NCBI RefSeq assembly: GCF_000622145.1
Contig: NZ_JHWH01000007.1
Span: 1 to 64,000 of the forward strand
Direction: 5' to 3'
DNA length: 64,000 bases
DNA from: Paracoccus yeei ATCC BAA-599
Lineage (GTDB): Bacteria > Pseudomonadota > Alphaproteobacteria > Rhodobacterales > Rhodobacteraceae
How positions within the stretch are numbered: the stretch's first letter is position 1; each line of letters begins with the position of its first letter. The translations under genes and the position numbers were made by a program. This document shows, piece by piece, positions 36,744 through 48,329 of the stretch. Under the pieces are notes generated by a model. The model was given only the letters and a program-made list of their open reading frames with translations. It searched no databases and was not told where the DNA came from.

Positions 36744-37336
36744 AGCAGCCGCACCCCCGCGTCCAGCATGGTCTGCCGCGCCCCCTCGCGCGAGCCGTTC
36801 AGGTCGATGGCCCGCGTCGCCGCCTCGATCACCGAGACCTGGAAACCCAGCCGCGCCGCATCGACCGCCGACCAGGCGACGCAGAAATCATAGGCCAGGC
36901 CCACGAAATACAGGTCGTCCAGATCGCGTTCGCGCAGATAGCCGGTCAGGCCGGTCGGCGTCTTGTAGTCGTTTTCAAAGAATGCCGAATAGCTGTCGAT
37001 ACCCGGACGAAAGCCCTTGCGGATAACCGCCTCGGCACGCGATGTCTGCAGCGCCGGGTGAAATGCCGCCCCGTCCGAGCCGATGACGCAATGCCGGGGC
37101 CACAGCACCTGCGGGCCGTAACCGGTCTGGACCAGCGAAAACGGCTGGGCGCCGGGATGGTTGTCGGCAAAGCTGCTGTGGCTTTCGGGATGCCAGTCCT
37201 GGGTCATCACCACATGGTCGAAATCGGCCATCAGCCGATTGATCGGATCGACGATCTCGTCCCCGCCGGCGACAGCCAGCCGGCCGCCCGGACAGAAATC
37301 CACTTGAACATCGACGACGATCAGGGTCCGGGGCAT
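36740..37336 (-). CDS. pncA: Nicotinamidase
   Basis: A 198-residue isochorismatase-fold amidase that deaminates nicotinamide to nicotinate. The catalytic triad is visible: Asp9 (IVVDVQVDF), Lys107 (VIRKGFRP) and Cys152 ([10 protein letters not shown]), with metal ligands Asp47 and His49 (TQDWHPESH). The ATG at 37336 gives the usual length; the extra 16 residues from an upstream in-frame start are unlike the family. It forms the first step of the pncA-pncB salvage pair. Confidence 0.94.
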   Translation of the reverse strand: MPRTLIVVDVQVDFCPGGRLAVAGGDEIVDPINRLMADFDHVVMTQDWHPESHSSFADNHPGAQPFSLVQTGYGPQVLWPRHCVIGSDGAAFHPALQTSRAEAVIRKGFRPGIDSYSAFFENDYKTPTGLTGYLRERDLDDLYFVGLAYDFCVAWSAVDAARLGFQVSVIEAATRAIDLNGSREGARQTMLDAGVRLL

Positions 37337-37430
37337 GCGCTTCTCCTTTCGGAGATTGGTAGGGGGCGCCCGCCGGGGCGTCAATGCCCGCAGGCTTGAT
37401 CCGGCAGGCCCGCGCGTCTAAGGCCGGATC

Positions 37431-38321
37431 ATGCTGACCGTCGCCGCGCTTTACCATTTCACCCGCTTTCCCGACCCCGCCGCGCTGAAGCCGCCGCTGG
37501 CGCGGCTTTGCTGCGCGCTGGGGGTGCGCGGCACGCTGCTGCTGGCACCCGAGGGGATCAACGGCACCATCGCCGGATCGCGCGAGGCGATCGACGCGGT
37601 GCTGGCCCATATCCGCGCCCTGCCCGGCTGCGCGGAGCTGGACTGGAAGGAAAGCGCGGCCGAAACCATGCCCTTTGGCCGCATGAAGGTCCGCCTGAAG
37701 CGCGAGATCGTGACCATGGGCCAGCCGGACGTCGATCCTGGCACGGCGGTCGGACGCTATGTCGCGCCCGCCGACTGGAACGCGCTGATCGCGGCGCCCG
37801 ACGTGGCGGTCATCGACACCCGCAACGACTATGAGGTCGAGATCGGCACCTTCGCCGGCGCCATCGACCCCGGCACCCGCAGCTTTCGCGACTTTCCGGC
37901 GTGGTGGCGCGACAATGCCCACCGCTTCGCCGGCAAGCGCATCGCCATGTTCTGCACAGGCGGCATCCGCTGCGAGAAATCCACGAATTTCCTGCTGGGC
38001 GAAGGCGTCCCCGAGGTGTTCCACCTGAAGGGCGGCATCCTGAAATACCTCGAGGAGGTGCCCGAGACGGAAAGCCTGTGGCAGGGCGAATGCTTCGTCT
38101 TCGACAAGCGCGTCAGCCTGGGCCACGGGTTGCGGCCCGGCCATTACGACCTGTGCCACGCCTGCCGCCGCCCCCTGGCGCCCGAGGACCGCGACCGTCC
38201 CGAATACGAGACCGGCGTCAGTTGCCACCGCTGTCACGCCGAATACTCCGACGCCGACCGGCACCGGTTCCGCGAACGCCAGCGGCAGGCCGAACGGGGC
38301 GAATGCTTCGGCGAGAGCTGA
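37431..38321 (+). CDS. trhO: Rhodanese-like tRNA uridine(34) hydroxylase
   Basis: A 296-residue protein of the YceA/TrhO family, which makes 5-hydroxyuridine at position 34 of tRNA using oxygen. An N-terminal acylphosphatase-like region ([17 protein letters not shown]) precedes the rhodanese domain with the active loop [11 protein letters not shown] (Cys175). A zinc-ribbon-like C-terminus has [11 protein letters not shown] and VSCHRCH. All features match the family in order and length. It is divergent from pncA across 94 bases. Confidence 0.92.
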   Translation: MLTVAALYHFTRFPDPAALKPPLARLCCALGVRGTLLLAPEGINGTIAGSREAIDAVLAHIRALPGCAELDWKESAAETMPFGRMKVRLKREIVTMGQPDVDPGTAVGRYVAPADWNALIAAPDVAVIDTRNDYEVEIGTFAGAIDPGTRSFRDFPAWWRDNAHRFAGKRIAMFCTGGIRCEKSTNFLLGEGVPEVFHLKGGILKYLEEVPETESLWQGECFVFDKRVSLGHGLRPGHYDLCHACRRPLAPEDRDRPEYETGVSCHRCHAEYSDADRHRFRERQRQAERGECFGES

Positions 38322-38332
38322 CGGCCAGGCCG

Positions 38333-38408
38333 CTTCTTTCGTGTCCCAATATCCCGGGGGGCGCCTTGCCTGCCTGCAGGGCGGGCAAGGGGTGGGGGCA
38401 GAGCCCCC
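38333..38408. repeat. Intergenic repeat with stem-loops, copy 2
   Basis: The element begins CTTCTTTCGTGTCCCAATATCCCG, nearly the same as at 10960. It then has an 11-bp hairpin with one G-T pair (38364-38374 with 38380-38390) and a second GC-rich hairpin (38394-38399 with 38403-38408). It fills the convergent gap between trhO and maeB and probably ends transcription from both sides. The conserved head and variable hairpin suggest a family of repeats. Confidence 0.6.
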
Positions 38409-38410
38409 CT

Positions 38411-40693
<2,283 letters not shown>

Positions 40694-40777
40694 GCGCGTC
40701 TCCTCCTGACTTTCCGTCTCATTAGCGCGGAGGACGGCGGGGCAGAAGGGGTTAACGGCGCCCGGACGGGCGCCGGA

Positions 40778-42136
40778 TCAGACCAGCAGCGCCGCCACGA
40801 CGACGTCGCGATGCAAGGTCAGGGCCAGCGCCGCGCCCAGGACGGCCAGCACGGTCGCGGCGATGTCGTGGCGCGGGTCCCAGGCCTTTTGCCGCCGTGC
40901 CATCCAGACCGAAACCGGATAGCAGAACAGCTGCGCGATCGCCTGCGCCGCCAGCAGGCCCATCAGCCCGTAAAGCCAAGCCCCGATCACGACCAGCGTG
41001 AAATAGATCAGCGCCCGGCTGGATTGCATGACGAAGAAGGCCCGTGAATCGCCCGCAGCCAGGGCAGCCGTCTCATAGCTCAGCGGGATGATCAGCAGCA
41101 TTTGGATGCAGGCGATGGCAACCAGGATGCCGCCCGCCCGATGATAGCGCGAATCGTAAAGGGCATCGACCAGCCAGGGCCCGATCAGCGCCAGAACGAT
41201 CGCCACCACCATCAGCAGGCCCGTAAAGGCCGCCCGGGTGCGGGCCAGCGTCCGAAAGTTCGCGGCGCTGTCGCCGGGCGGGTGTTCGCGGTACATCGGG
41301 ATGAACAGCCGCCCCGCAATGGCCGTGCCCAGAAGGCCCGGCACCGTGGCCAGGAACTGGCCGATGTTGTAGATGCCCAGGTGGTCCAGCGTCAGCACGC
41401 GGCCCAGGATGATCCGGTCGCCTTGGAACAGCAGAAAGCCGCAGATGGTGCTGAAGAAGATCCACTTGCCGAACTTGACGATCTCGTCCCGTGCGGCCTT
41501 TTCCATGCGGAAGCGGTCGACATGGCCCGGCAGCATGTAGTGAAACAGCGCCAGCTGGACGAAGGCGCCCAGAACCTGGCCCCAGACCAGCGCCCAGACG
41601 CTTTGCAGGATCAGGGCGGCGGCGATGGTGATCAGGATGCCGATCATCTGATTGGCAAGCTCGATCAGCGTCAGGCGGCCGATCTGCAGGTGTCGCCCGG
41701 CGCTGTCGATGCGCGTCGGAAAGAAGCCGCCCACCAGCATCGAGATCGCGGCAGCCGGAAAGACCCAGGCGAATTGCGGCGCGTCGTAGAACAGCGCCAG
41801 CGGCCAGGCCAGGACGCAGGCCGTGCCGAAGATGATGAAGCCGCGGATGACCTTGATCGTCCAGGCCGTGTCCAGGAAGGCCGGGTCGTCCCCCCGCTTG
41901 CTTTGCATGATCGAAGGGCCAAGCCCCATGTCGCTGAACATGTTCAGCCCGATCAGGAAGCTGCCGACCAGGGCCATCAGGCCGAAGTCGTCGGGGCTGA
42001 GAATGCGCGTCAGCACCAGGTTCGAGGCGAGCCGCATGATCTGGCCCAGGCCGAAATTGGCCATGGACCAGGCCCCACTGCCCAAGGCGCGCGAGGCGAA
42101 GCTTTTGCGCGGAGCGTCCGTCGAGGTGTCGCTCAT
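40778..42136 (-). CDS. Polysaccharide flippase (Wzx/MATE-like oligosaccharide flippase family)
   Basis: A 452-residue integral membrane protein with about 12-14 hydrophobic helices and few large loops. The start SMANFGLGQIMRLASNLVLT and DDFGLMALVGSFLIGLNMFS are characteristic of lipid-linked oligosaccharide flippases. It is expected to move undecaprenyl-linked repeat units across the inner membrane for exopolysaccharide assembly. It follows the Wzz-like gene by 13 bases on the minus strand, forming a three-gene export unit. Confidence 0.85.
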   Translation of the reverse strand: MSDTSTDAPRKSFASRALGSGAWSMANFGLGQIMRLASNLVLTRILSPDDFGLMALVGSFLIGLNMFSDMGLGPSIMQSKRGDDPAFLDTAWTIKVIRGFIIFGTACVLAWPLALFYDAPQFAWVFPAAAISMLVGGFFPTRIDSAGRHLQIGRLTLIELANQMIGILITIAAALILQSVWALVWGQVLGAFVQLALFHYMLPGHVDRFRMEKAARDEIVKFGKWIFFSTICGFLLFQGDRIILGRVLTLDHLGIYNIGQFLATVPGLLGTAIAGRLFIPMYREHPPGDSAANFRTLARTRAAFTGLLMVVAIVLALIGPWLVDALYDSRYHRAGGILVAIACIQMLLIIPLSYETAALAAGDSRAFFVMQSSRALIYFTLVVIGAWLYGLMGLLAAQAIAQLFCYPVSVWMARRQKAWDPRHDIAATVLAVLGAALALTLHRDVVVAALLV

Positions 42137-42149
42137 CTCCAGCCCTCCC

Positions 42150-43652
42150 TCAGCCCATGCCGGCGGTCGGGGCCGGCACCACGGCCGGCGAGGGCAGGCC
42201 CGGGATCCAGCCCAGCAGCCACAGCGCCACGAAGGTCCCCGCGATCAGCAGCAGCAGCATGTAAAGCACCCGCAGGCGCCGCATCCGCAGGTCGCGGGCG
42301 CTTGGCCGATAGGGCAGCGCGATGACGGGGCGGGTGCCGGTCGCGCGGGCGAACTGGTCGGTCCGGCGCAGGACGGGGTTCATCAACTCGAGGATGAAAG
42401 CGATGGCAAAGGACAGGCCGATGCTGCCCATTGCGCCCAGGGCCGCCTTTTTCTTGCGGCTCGAGATGGCGGGGTATTCCGGCGGCAGGGCGCGTTCCAG
42501 CATCACGAAGCGTTCGGCCTGGTCGTTGTTCATCAGAAGCTGCTGGGTCTCGACCTGGGCCAACTGGCGCGAAATCTCGGCGTAGCGGTCCTGAAGCCGG
42601 CGCTGTTCGCGCGTCATCGCCTCGAGGTCGCGGGCGACCTGGGGCGCGCGGGCACGGGCGCGGTCGATTTCGTTCCGCCGCTCCTGCACGCGGTTCTTTT
42701 GCTGGGCCAGCTGTTCAAGCTGGCTGTCGTAAAGCTGCGCCTCGCGCTCGGTCAGGTTCGAGCTGTTCTCGTCGCCCGCGTTCAGGCGGCGCAGGTTTTC
42801 CTCGAGCCGCGCGATCTCGGGATGGTCGGGGGCCAGGGTGCGCCGGGCCTGGGCCAGTTCGATCTCGGCCGTGCGGATCTGCTGGACCAGCGTGGCCGAG
42901 GCCCGCGTGTCCGCGGTCAGGCTCGGACGCTCAAGCCCCAGGCGGCTGCGTTGCAGCGCCATGATCTCGCGATCGAGGGTGTTTTCGGATTCGGCCAGTT
43001 GCGCCAGTTCGGTCTGCAGGAACTCCTGCGAGCTGGGCAGGGCGTCCTCGTTGCGGGTGCTGAACTCGGCCAGGCGGCGGTCCTGCACGGCCAGCGCCTC
43101 GCCCAGGCGCGCCTCCTCGCGCATCAGGTAGTTGCGGGCCTCGACGATGCGGGCCTCGCGGTTTTCGCGGTCGCGGCTGACCACGCTGTCGGCGAAGTCG
43201 TTGGCGATGGCCGCCGCCATCATGGCCGTCTCGGCCTGCGAGGTGATGATGATGGCCGCCAGCGACATGCGCGAACCCGCCGCGACCCCCGGGGCCGCGA
43301 CGCTGTTGATGCGGGTCGAGCTGCGCACCGCGGCGATCTTGTCGGTATCGCTCATCCCCGGGGTGTTCTTGAACATGCCCAGCCGGTCGATCACGTCCAG
43401 GATGTTTTCCCGCGCCATCAGCCGCTGTTCGATCAGCTGCACCCGCTGCGACGCGGGCAGCGAGGCGTCGCCCCCCGGGTCCACCGCGGCGGGCATGTCG
43501 ATCTGGATCACGGCCGAGGCCTCATAGACCCGGGGCGAGGAAACGATCAGATAGAAGGAAAACAGGATGCCCAGCACCACCACCGTCAGCATCAGCGGCA
43601 AGCGCCGCCGGATCATCGAGATGATGTCGGCCAAAGATTGAATTGGTCCCAA
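42150..43652 (-). CDS. Wzz/GumC-type polysaccharide chain-length and export protein
   Basis: A 500-residue inner-membrane protein. An N-terminal transmembrane helix (LMLTVVVLGILFSFYLI) is followed by the Wzz periplasmic domain (VYEASAVIQIDMPA), long coiled-coil segments between about 160 and 330, a second helix near residue 395 (GSIGLSFAIAFILELMNP) and a third at about 465. The start is TTG at 43652 (read as MGPIQSLADIISMIRRR). It lacks a fused kinase domain; the next upstream gene supplies a separate ATPase. It probably sets chain length or opens the export path. Confidence 0.85.
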   Translation of the reverse strand: MGPIQSLADIISMIRRRLPLMLTVVVLGILFSFYLIVSSPRVYEASAVIQIDMPAAVDPGGDASLPASQRVQLIEQRLMARENILDVIDRLGMFKNTPGMSDTDKIAAVRSSTRINSVAAPGVAAGSRMSLAAIIITSQAETAMMAAAIANDFADSVVSRDRENREARIVEARNYLMREEARLGEALAVQDRRLAEFSTRNEDALPSSQEFLQTELAQLAESENTLDREIMALQRSRLGLERPSLTADTRASATLVQQIRTAEIELAQARRTLAPDHPEIARLEENLRRLNAGDENSSNLTEREAQLYDSQLEQLAQQKNRVQERRNEIDRARARAPQVARDLEAMTREQRRLQDRYAEISRQLAQVETQQLLMNNDQAERFVMLERALPPEYPAISSRKKKAALGAMGSIGLSFAIAFILELMNPVLRRTDQFARATGTRPVIALPYRPSARDLRMRRLRVLYMLLLLIAGTFVALWLLGWIPGLPSPAVVPAPTAGMG

Positions 43653-43675
43653 ACGCCTGAATCCCTAATCGCTCG

Positions 43676-44413
43676 TCAGTCTTCGGATTTGTTCAAAATG
43701 AGGCCCAGGACGGGCGGCATGCCGGTCAGCAGCCGCTGCGCCTCGGCCATGTTGGCGGCGGTGTTGCGTCGTCCGTCCGCCACCAGCAGGATCGCGTCGG
43801 CCATCGGCAGCGTCGCCAGCGCCTCGTCCTCGGCCAGCAGGGGCCCGGTGTCCATCAGCGCGATCCCCTCGGCGGGCATCGCCTCGACCAGCGACTCGAG
43901 CGCCTGAGCCAGACCACGGTCCTGCAAGATCTCGGACGCATCGGGCTCGGCCCGGCCGGGGGCCAGGACAGAGAGGTTCGGCGCCTCTTCCACCAGCCTG
44001 ATCAGCGTTCCGATCGCGCCACCCGACGTCAGCGTGGCCGACACGGAATCGCAACCCGGGATGCCCAGGGTCGATGCGATGGCGGGCCGCGCCAGGTCCA
44101 TGTCCAGCAGCATGACCTGGGTGTGCTTCTGCCGAGCCAAGGCCAGGGCCAGGTTGACCGTGACGAAGGTCGCCCCCGCCCCACGGGTCAGCGGCGCCAC
44201 GGCCAGCTTGCGCCAGCCCCGGTCGCGCATTTCACGCAGAAGGCGTGTGCGCAGGATGGAGAAACGCTGGGCGATGACCTTAGCGTGGTCGTCGTCCGAG
44301 GCGCGCGCGCCTTCGCGGCGGATGAACTTGCTCGAGACGGGCTGGCGCGCCGGCGCAAGCGCAGAAACGCCGGCCGGCGTCTCGTCCGGTGTCTTTCCTG
44401 TTTCGGCCTGCAC
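43676..44413 (-). CDS. CpsD/CapB-like P-loop protein, degenerate BY-kinase
   Basis: A 245-residue protein of the bacterial tyrosine kinase/ParA-like fold. The Walker A' region LLDMDLARPAI and the switch region IALMDTGPLLAEDEA are recognisable, but Walker A reads TRGAGATFVTVN, with Ala where the family has the catalytic Lys (GEGKST). There is also no C-terminal Tyr cluster. It may be an ATP-independent partner of the Wzz-like protein. The start is uncertain: GTG 44413 has an AGAGGGG site; ATG 44509 would overlap the divergent glycosyltransferase start. Confidence 0.75.
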   Translation of the reverse strand: MQAETGKTPDETPAGVSALAPARQPVSSKFIRREGARASDDDHAKVIAQRFSILRTRLLREMRDRGWRKLAVAPLTRGAGATFVTVNLALALARQKHTQVMLLDMDLARPAIASTLGIPGCDSVSATLTSGGAIGTLIRLVEEAPNLSVLAPGRAEPDASEILQDRGLAQALESLVEAMPAEGIALMDTGPLLAEDEALATLPMADAILLVADGRRNTAANMAEAQRLLTGMPPVLGLILNKSED

Positions 44414-44507
44414 CCTGTGGCCCCTCTGCCTCTGGTAGAACGACGACGACACAAGCCACGCACCGGGACGATGACTTTGCCGCTGCGCGCATGGTAACGT
44501 CCCCGCC

Positions 44508-45527
44508 ATGAGCGCGACAACCGAAAACCGTCCAGATCACGACAATGCTCGGCAATTCCCCTGCGCGGGTGCGAATCGGGTCACAGCCATCGCCATTGGC
44601 CGGAACGAGGGCGAGCGGCTGATGCGCTGCCTGCGCTCGTTGCTGCCGCAGGTCGGGCGGGTGATCTATGTCGATTCCGGGTCGACCGACGACAGCGCCG
44701 CCCGGGCCGAGGCGCTGGGGGCCGAGGTGGTGCGGCTGGACATGACGCGTCCCTTTACCGCCGCCCGGGCGCGCAATGCGGGCCTTGCGCTGGTCGCCGA
44801 GGCCGATTTCATCCAGTTCGTCGACGGCGACTGCGAGGTCGAGCAGGGCTGGATCGACACTGCGCTGGCGGCGCTGGCCGCCGACCCGCGCCTGGCCATC
44901 GTCGCCGGGCGCCGGCGCGAGCTGTTCCCCGACCGCTCGATCTACAACCGCATCTGCGACGACGAATGGAACACGCCGGTGGGCCCCGCCCGCGCGGTCG
45001 GGGGCGACATGCTGGTCCGGCGCGCGGCGCTGACGGACATCGGCGGCTTCGATCCCACGCTGATCGCCGGCGAAGAGCCCGAGATGTGCCTGCGCATGGC
45101 CCGGGCCGGCTGGACCATCCGGCGGCTGGACGCGCCCATGACGATCCACGACGCGGCGATGACGCGCTTTGGCCAGTGGTGGCGTCGGTCGCGCCGCGCC
45201 GGGCACGCCTTCGCCGAGGTCTCGTGGCGTTATCGCGATGGACCCGAGGGGTTCTGGCGGCGCGAGACGCGGCGCGCGGTCCTGTGGGCCCTGGCGCTGC
45301 CCCTGGCCATCCTTCTGGGCGCGCTGCTGACGCCCTGGGCCTGGCTGCTGCTGGCGCTTTATCCCCTGCAGGTCGCCCGCATGGCGCTGCGCGACCCCAA
45401 CCCCCGCGACCGCTGGCGCCGGGCCGGCATGACCATGCTGGGCAAGTTCGCCGAGGCGCGGGGATTGCTGGAATTCCACCTGAACCGCCTGGCAGGCCGC
45501 CGCGCCGGATTGATCGAATACAAATGA
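44508..45527 (+). CDS. Family 2 glycosyltransferase, membrane-anchored
   Basis: A 339-residue GT-A enzyme: TAIAIGRNEGERLMRCL, DSGSTDDSAARAEALG, FVDGDCEVEQGW (metal site) and GGFDPTLIAGEEPEMCLRM (base Asp/Glu). Two hydrophobic segments lie near residues 262-295, which anchor it in the membrane. It probably adds a sugar during exopolysaccharide repeat assembly. It is divergent from the ATPase gene with almost no gap, and overlaps the next glycosyltransferase by 4 bases (ATGA). Confidence 0.88.
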   Translation: MSATTENRPDHDNARQFPCAGANRVTAIAIGRNEGERLMRCLRSLLPQVGRVIYVDSGSTDDSAARAEALGAEVVRLDMTRPFTAARARNAGLALVAEADFIQFVDGDCEVEQGWIDTALAALAADPRLAIVAGRRRELFPDRSIYNRICDDEWNTPVGPARAVGGDMLVRRAALTDIGGFDPTLIAGEEPEMCLRMARAGWTIRRLDAPMTIHDAAMTRFGQWWRRSRRAGHAFAEVSWRYRDGPEGFWRRETRRAVLWALALPLAILLGALLTPWAWLLLALYPLQVARMALRDPNPRDRWRRAGMTMLGKFAEARGLLEFHLNRLAGRRAGLIEYK

Positions 45528-46351
45528 CCCCTTGCACCATCATCATCCCCGCCCATGACGAATCGGCCTATATCGACGGCTGCCTCGACAATCTGCTGGC
45601 CCAGGACTACGCCGGGCCGGTCGAGGTCATCGTCGTGGCCAACGGCTGCCAGGACGATACTGCCGACCGCGCCCGCGCCCGCACGGACGACTTCGCCCGA
45701 CGCGGCTGGTCGCTGCGGGTCGAGGAACTGGCCCAAGGCGGCAAGATCGGCGCGCTGAACCACGGCGACGCCTGCGCCGGCCCGGGCATCCGCTGCTATC
45801 TGGACGCGGACCTTCGGATGGCGCCCCGCCTTCTGTCGCGCATGATCGAGGTGCTGGACGTGCCCGAGCCGCGCTATGCCGGCGGCAGGCTGGTCGTGGC
45901 GCCCGCGAAAAGCTGGGTGTCGCGCCGCTACGGCCGGTTCTGGCAGACCCTGCCCTTTGTCGCCCGGACGGTCACGGGGGCCGGCCAGTACGGCGTCAAT
46001 GCCGCGGGCCGGGCCCGCTGGGGGGCGTTCCCGCAGATCATCTCGGACGACACCTACGCCCGGCTGCAATTCGACGAATCGGAACGCATCCTGATCGACG
46101 AGCCCTTCTACTGGACCATCGTCGAGGGCTTCGGCACCCTGGTCCGTGTCCGCCGCCGCCAGGACAATGGCGTGGCCGAGCTTGGCCGGCTTTACCCCGA
46201 ACTGCTGTCGCGCCAGGGCCATGTCCGCCCCGGCAAGGTCGAGCTTCTGCGCCTTGCCGCGGCCGATCCCCTGGGCTTTGCCACCTATGCCGCCGTCGCC
46301 CTGGCGGTGCGGCTGGGCCGCAACGACCAGGACTGGGCACGCGGCCGCTAG
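45524..46351 (+). CDS. Family 2 glycosyltransferase
   Basis: A 275-residue GT-A enzyme: CTIIIPAHDESAYIDGCLDN, VVANGCQDDTADRAR, YLDADLRMAPRLLSRM (DxD) and DDTYARLQFDESERI, the catalytic acidic region. It is coupled to the preceding glycosyltransferase, so both likely build the same repeat unit. It ends with a 4-base overlap with the convergent SGNH gene. Donor and acceptor are unknown. Confidence 0.87.
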   Translation: MTPCTIIIPAHDESAYIDGCLDNLLAQDYAGPVEVIVVANGCQDDTADRARARTDDFARRGWSLRVEELAQGGKIGALNHGDACAGPGIRCYLDADLRMAPRLLSRMIEVLDVPEPRYAGGRLVVAPAKSWVSRRYGRFWQTLPFVARTVTGAGQYGVNAAGRARWGAFPQIISDDTYARLQFDESERILIDEPFYWTIVEGFGTLVRVRRRQDNGVAELGRLYPELLSRQGHVRPGKVELLRLAAADPLGFATYAAVALAVRLGRNDQDWARGR

Positions 46352-47190
46352 TCGGGCTTGTCGAAGGCCGCGACCGTTTCCTGCGCCAGTTGCTGCAGGA
46401 CCTCGACCTGATCCTTGGGAACCGGGGGATAGGCCCCGTATTCGCCCATCAGTTGCCGCGGCAGGCCGACCGGGCTTTTCCCGGTCAGGACGGCATAATG
46501 GATCATGGTGACATAGTAGAAACCGGCATCGGTCGGATGGATGTCGTCGCGAAAGAAGTCGCGGATGGAATCGGCCCCGGGCACCCGCCCCTCGGCGATG
46601 GCGTCATGCAGCCGCACCATGCCCAGGCCGGCCGGGATCAACTGCATGGGCGCGGCGTCCGCCGGCAGTCCGCCGTTGACCTTGTCCACGATCCCCTGCC
46701 ATTGCGGCAGATCCGACAGGATCCGGTCGCGCCAGGTCCGGGTCGTCCCGGTCTGCGCGTCGTCGATGTCGTCCCAGGTCTGGTAAAGATAACTTTGCAC
46801 GCGGGGGTTGGCGTCCAGCGCCAGCTTGACCCAGCGCGCCGCATAGCCCGCGCTGTCGTGATATTCGATGGTCGGAGCCAGCGGCACCCGTTCGGTCAGC
46901 ACCAGAACGTCGACCGGATGGTCGGGGATCCAGGAGCGCCCATCAACGCCCTGTGCCACGGCGCTTTCCTTCCACTGCACCTCGAGGGGCGCGCCGTTGA
47001 TGATCTGATACTGGATCGTGGCCTTGGTCACGTCGCGCATCATCTCGGGCAGGGTGGGACTGACAAGGCTGTGACCCAGATAGAAAGCCGTGATTCCCTC
47101 GGCAAGAAACTGCAGGACACTCGTCAAAATACAACTCCAAATTGATAACCCGACTCTGGCGAGTGTGGGGGAATGGCCGGCCCGCGACAA
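46348..47190 (-). CDS. SGNH-like protein in exopolysaccharide locus
   Basis: A 280-residue protein. An N-terminal hydrophobic stretch (LSIWSCILTSVLQFLAEG) is followed by FYLGHSLVSPTLPEMM, a GHS-type block I, and the C-terminal DDIHPTDAGFYYVTMI, a D-x-H block V. This pattern fits an SGNH hydrolase or acyl-modifying protein that works on polysaccharide in the envelope. The start could be TTG at 47145. Its place between glycosyltransferase and priming transferase genes supports a role in repeat-unit acylation or deacylation. Confidence 0.7.
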   Translation of the reverse strand: MSRAGHSPTLARVGLSIWSCILTSVLQFLAEGITAFYLGHSLVSPTLPEMMRDVTKATIQYQIINGAPLEVQWKESAVAQGVDGRSWIPDHPVDVLVLTERVPLAPTIEYHDSAGYAARWVKLALDANPRVQSYLYQTWDDIDDAQTGTTRTWRDRILSDLPQWQGIVDKVNGGLPADAAPMQLIPAGLGMVRLHDAIAEGRVPGADSIRDFFRDDIHPTDAGFYYVTMIHYAVLTGKSPVGLPRQLMGEYGAYPPVPKDQVEVLQQLAQETVAAFDKPD

Positions 47191-47401
47191 GCCAATTCAA
47201 TTCAAGGTTGTTTCAACTTTTCAAACGCAACCGAGGCTTTGCAGCGGGGCATGCTGCCCGGGTCCGCGCCTCAGCCCAAAAACATTCATAAGTCTTTGAA
47301 AACAAACCAACCTATCCTTTTGGGCAACACAGCATTTCGTTCTAGTTTTATTAAAAGTCGCGGCTATACTGCCCGATGTACCGATTACACAGGTTAAAGA
47401 A
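47191..47401. promoter_or_regulatory. AT-rich divergent region upstream of the priming transferase
   Basis: The part 47240-47400 is much richer in A and T than the rest of the window. A TATACT hexamer at 47365-47370 lies 31 bases before the exoY-like start and is the best -10 candidate; no good -35 is seen at 16-18 bases. The region presumably carries the promoters for the SGNH gene and the exoY-like gene. Confidence 0.35.
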
Positions 47402-48109
47402 ATGCAGCACATCCATAGTTTTGTTGCGCAAGCTGATTTGGACCCCGTTGTTTCCATTCTGCAAAACACTTCCACCGCAACTCCCGAACCCGTCGGCGTA
47501 AGCTCTGCCTATGCCCGTTTCATCAAGCGTCCGCTGGATATCGCGGCGCTTCTTCTGGCAGCGCCCATCGTCCTGCCGGTCGTCCTCATCCTGGCGCTGA
47601 TCGTGGCGTTCCAGGGTGGCAAGCCCTTCTATTCGCAGATGCGGGTGGGCCGCTCGGGCCGCGCCTTCCGCCTGTGGAAGCTGCGCACCATGGTGGTCGA
47701 TGCCGATGCGCGCCTGGCCGAATACCTGGCCGCCAATCCGGCCGCAAAGGCGGAATGGGACGCGACCCAGAAGCTGAAGAAGGACCCGCGCATCACCCCG
47801 GCCGGGCGCTTCCTGCGCAAGACCTCGCTGGACGAACTGCCGCAGCTGTGGAACGTCCTGATCGGGGACATGAGCATCGTGGGCCCGCGCCCGATGATGC
47901 TGGACCAGGCGCAGCTGTATCCTGGCGCGGATTATTACCACCTGCGGCCCGGCGTCACCGGGCTGTGGCAGATCTCGGATCGTAACGACAGCACGTTTGC
48001 CGCCCGGGCCACCTTCGACGCGAAATATGCCGCAGACCTCAGCTTCGCGGGGGACCTGTCGATCATCGCGCGAACAGTCGGCGTTGTGGTGCGCTGCACC
48101 GGCTACTAA
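47402..48109 (+). CDS. Undecaprenyl-phosphate sugar phosphotransferase (ExoY/WbaP-type priming enzyme)
   Basis: A 235-residue enzyme that starts exopolysaccharide repeat synthesis by moving a sugar-1-phosphate onto undecaprenyl phosphate. One membrane segment (DIAALLLAAPIVLPVVLILA, about 47-70) is followed by PFYSQMRVGRSGRAF, LWKLRTMV, KKDPRITPAGRFLRKTSLDE, LPQLWNVLIGDMSIVGPRP and LRPGVTGLWQIS. These are the standard motifs in order. A terminator follows the gene. It is a single-gene unit with its own AT-rich promoter region. Confidence 0.93.
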   Translation: MQHIHSFVAQADLDPVVSILQNTSTATPEPVGVSSAYARFIKRPLDIAALLLAAPIVLPVVLILALIVAFQGGKPFYSQMRVGRSGRAFRLWKLRTMVVDADARLAEYLAANPAAKAEWDATQKLKKDPRITPAGRFLRKTSLDELPQLWNVLIGDMSIVGPRPMMLDQAQLYPGADYYHLRPGVTGLWQISDRNDSTFAARATFDAKYAADLSFAGDLSIIARTVGVVVRCTGY

Positions 48110-48118
48110 GCCACGATC

Positions 48119-48140
48119 GGGCGGCCTTGGCCGCCCTTTT
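48119..48140 (+). terminator. Rho-independent terminator after the exoY-like gene
   Basis: A perfect 8-bp GC-rich stem (48119-48126 with 48129-48136), a 2-base loop and a T-run from 48137. It lies 10 bases after the stop and directly abuts the end of the small minus-strand ORF. Confidence 0.85.
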
Positions 48141-48329
48141 CTATTTTTCGTGATATTCCATGCACCGATAGCGGCGCCATGCCAGGAACAGCAGCGCCAG
48201 CGTACCGCTAAGCGAATACAGCCCCAGCGCCGCCAGCAGCGACAACTCAAGGGCGAACATGCCCCAGGCGGCGCAGACCATCGCGATCACGATTGCTATG
48301 GTAACAATGCCGCTCAGCGGAGCCTCCAA
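48141..48329 (-). CDS. Small two-helix membrane protein, hypothetical
   Basis: A 62-residue open frame with two clear hydrophobic helices (IVTIAIVIAMVCAAWGMFAL and LLAALGLYSLSGTLALLFLAW) and a basic C-terminus (RRYRCMEYHEK), which is a sensible topology for a small inner-membrane protein. The start would be TTG at 48329 with a weak ribosome binding site. It is not recognised. It ends exactly at the exoY terminator, convergent with that gene. Confidence 0.45.
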   Translation of the reverse strand: MEAPLSGIVTIAIVIAMVCAAWGMFALELSLLAALGLYSLSGTLALLFLAWRRYRCMEYHEK

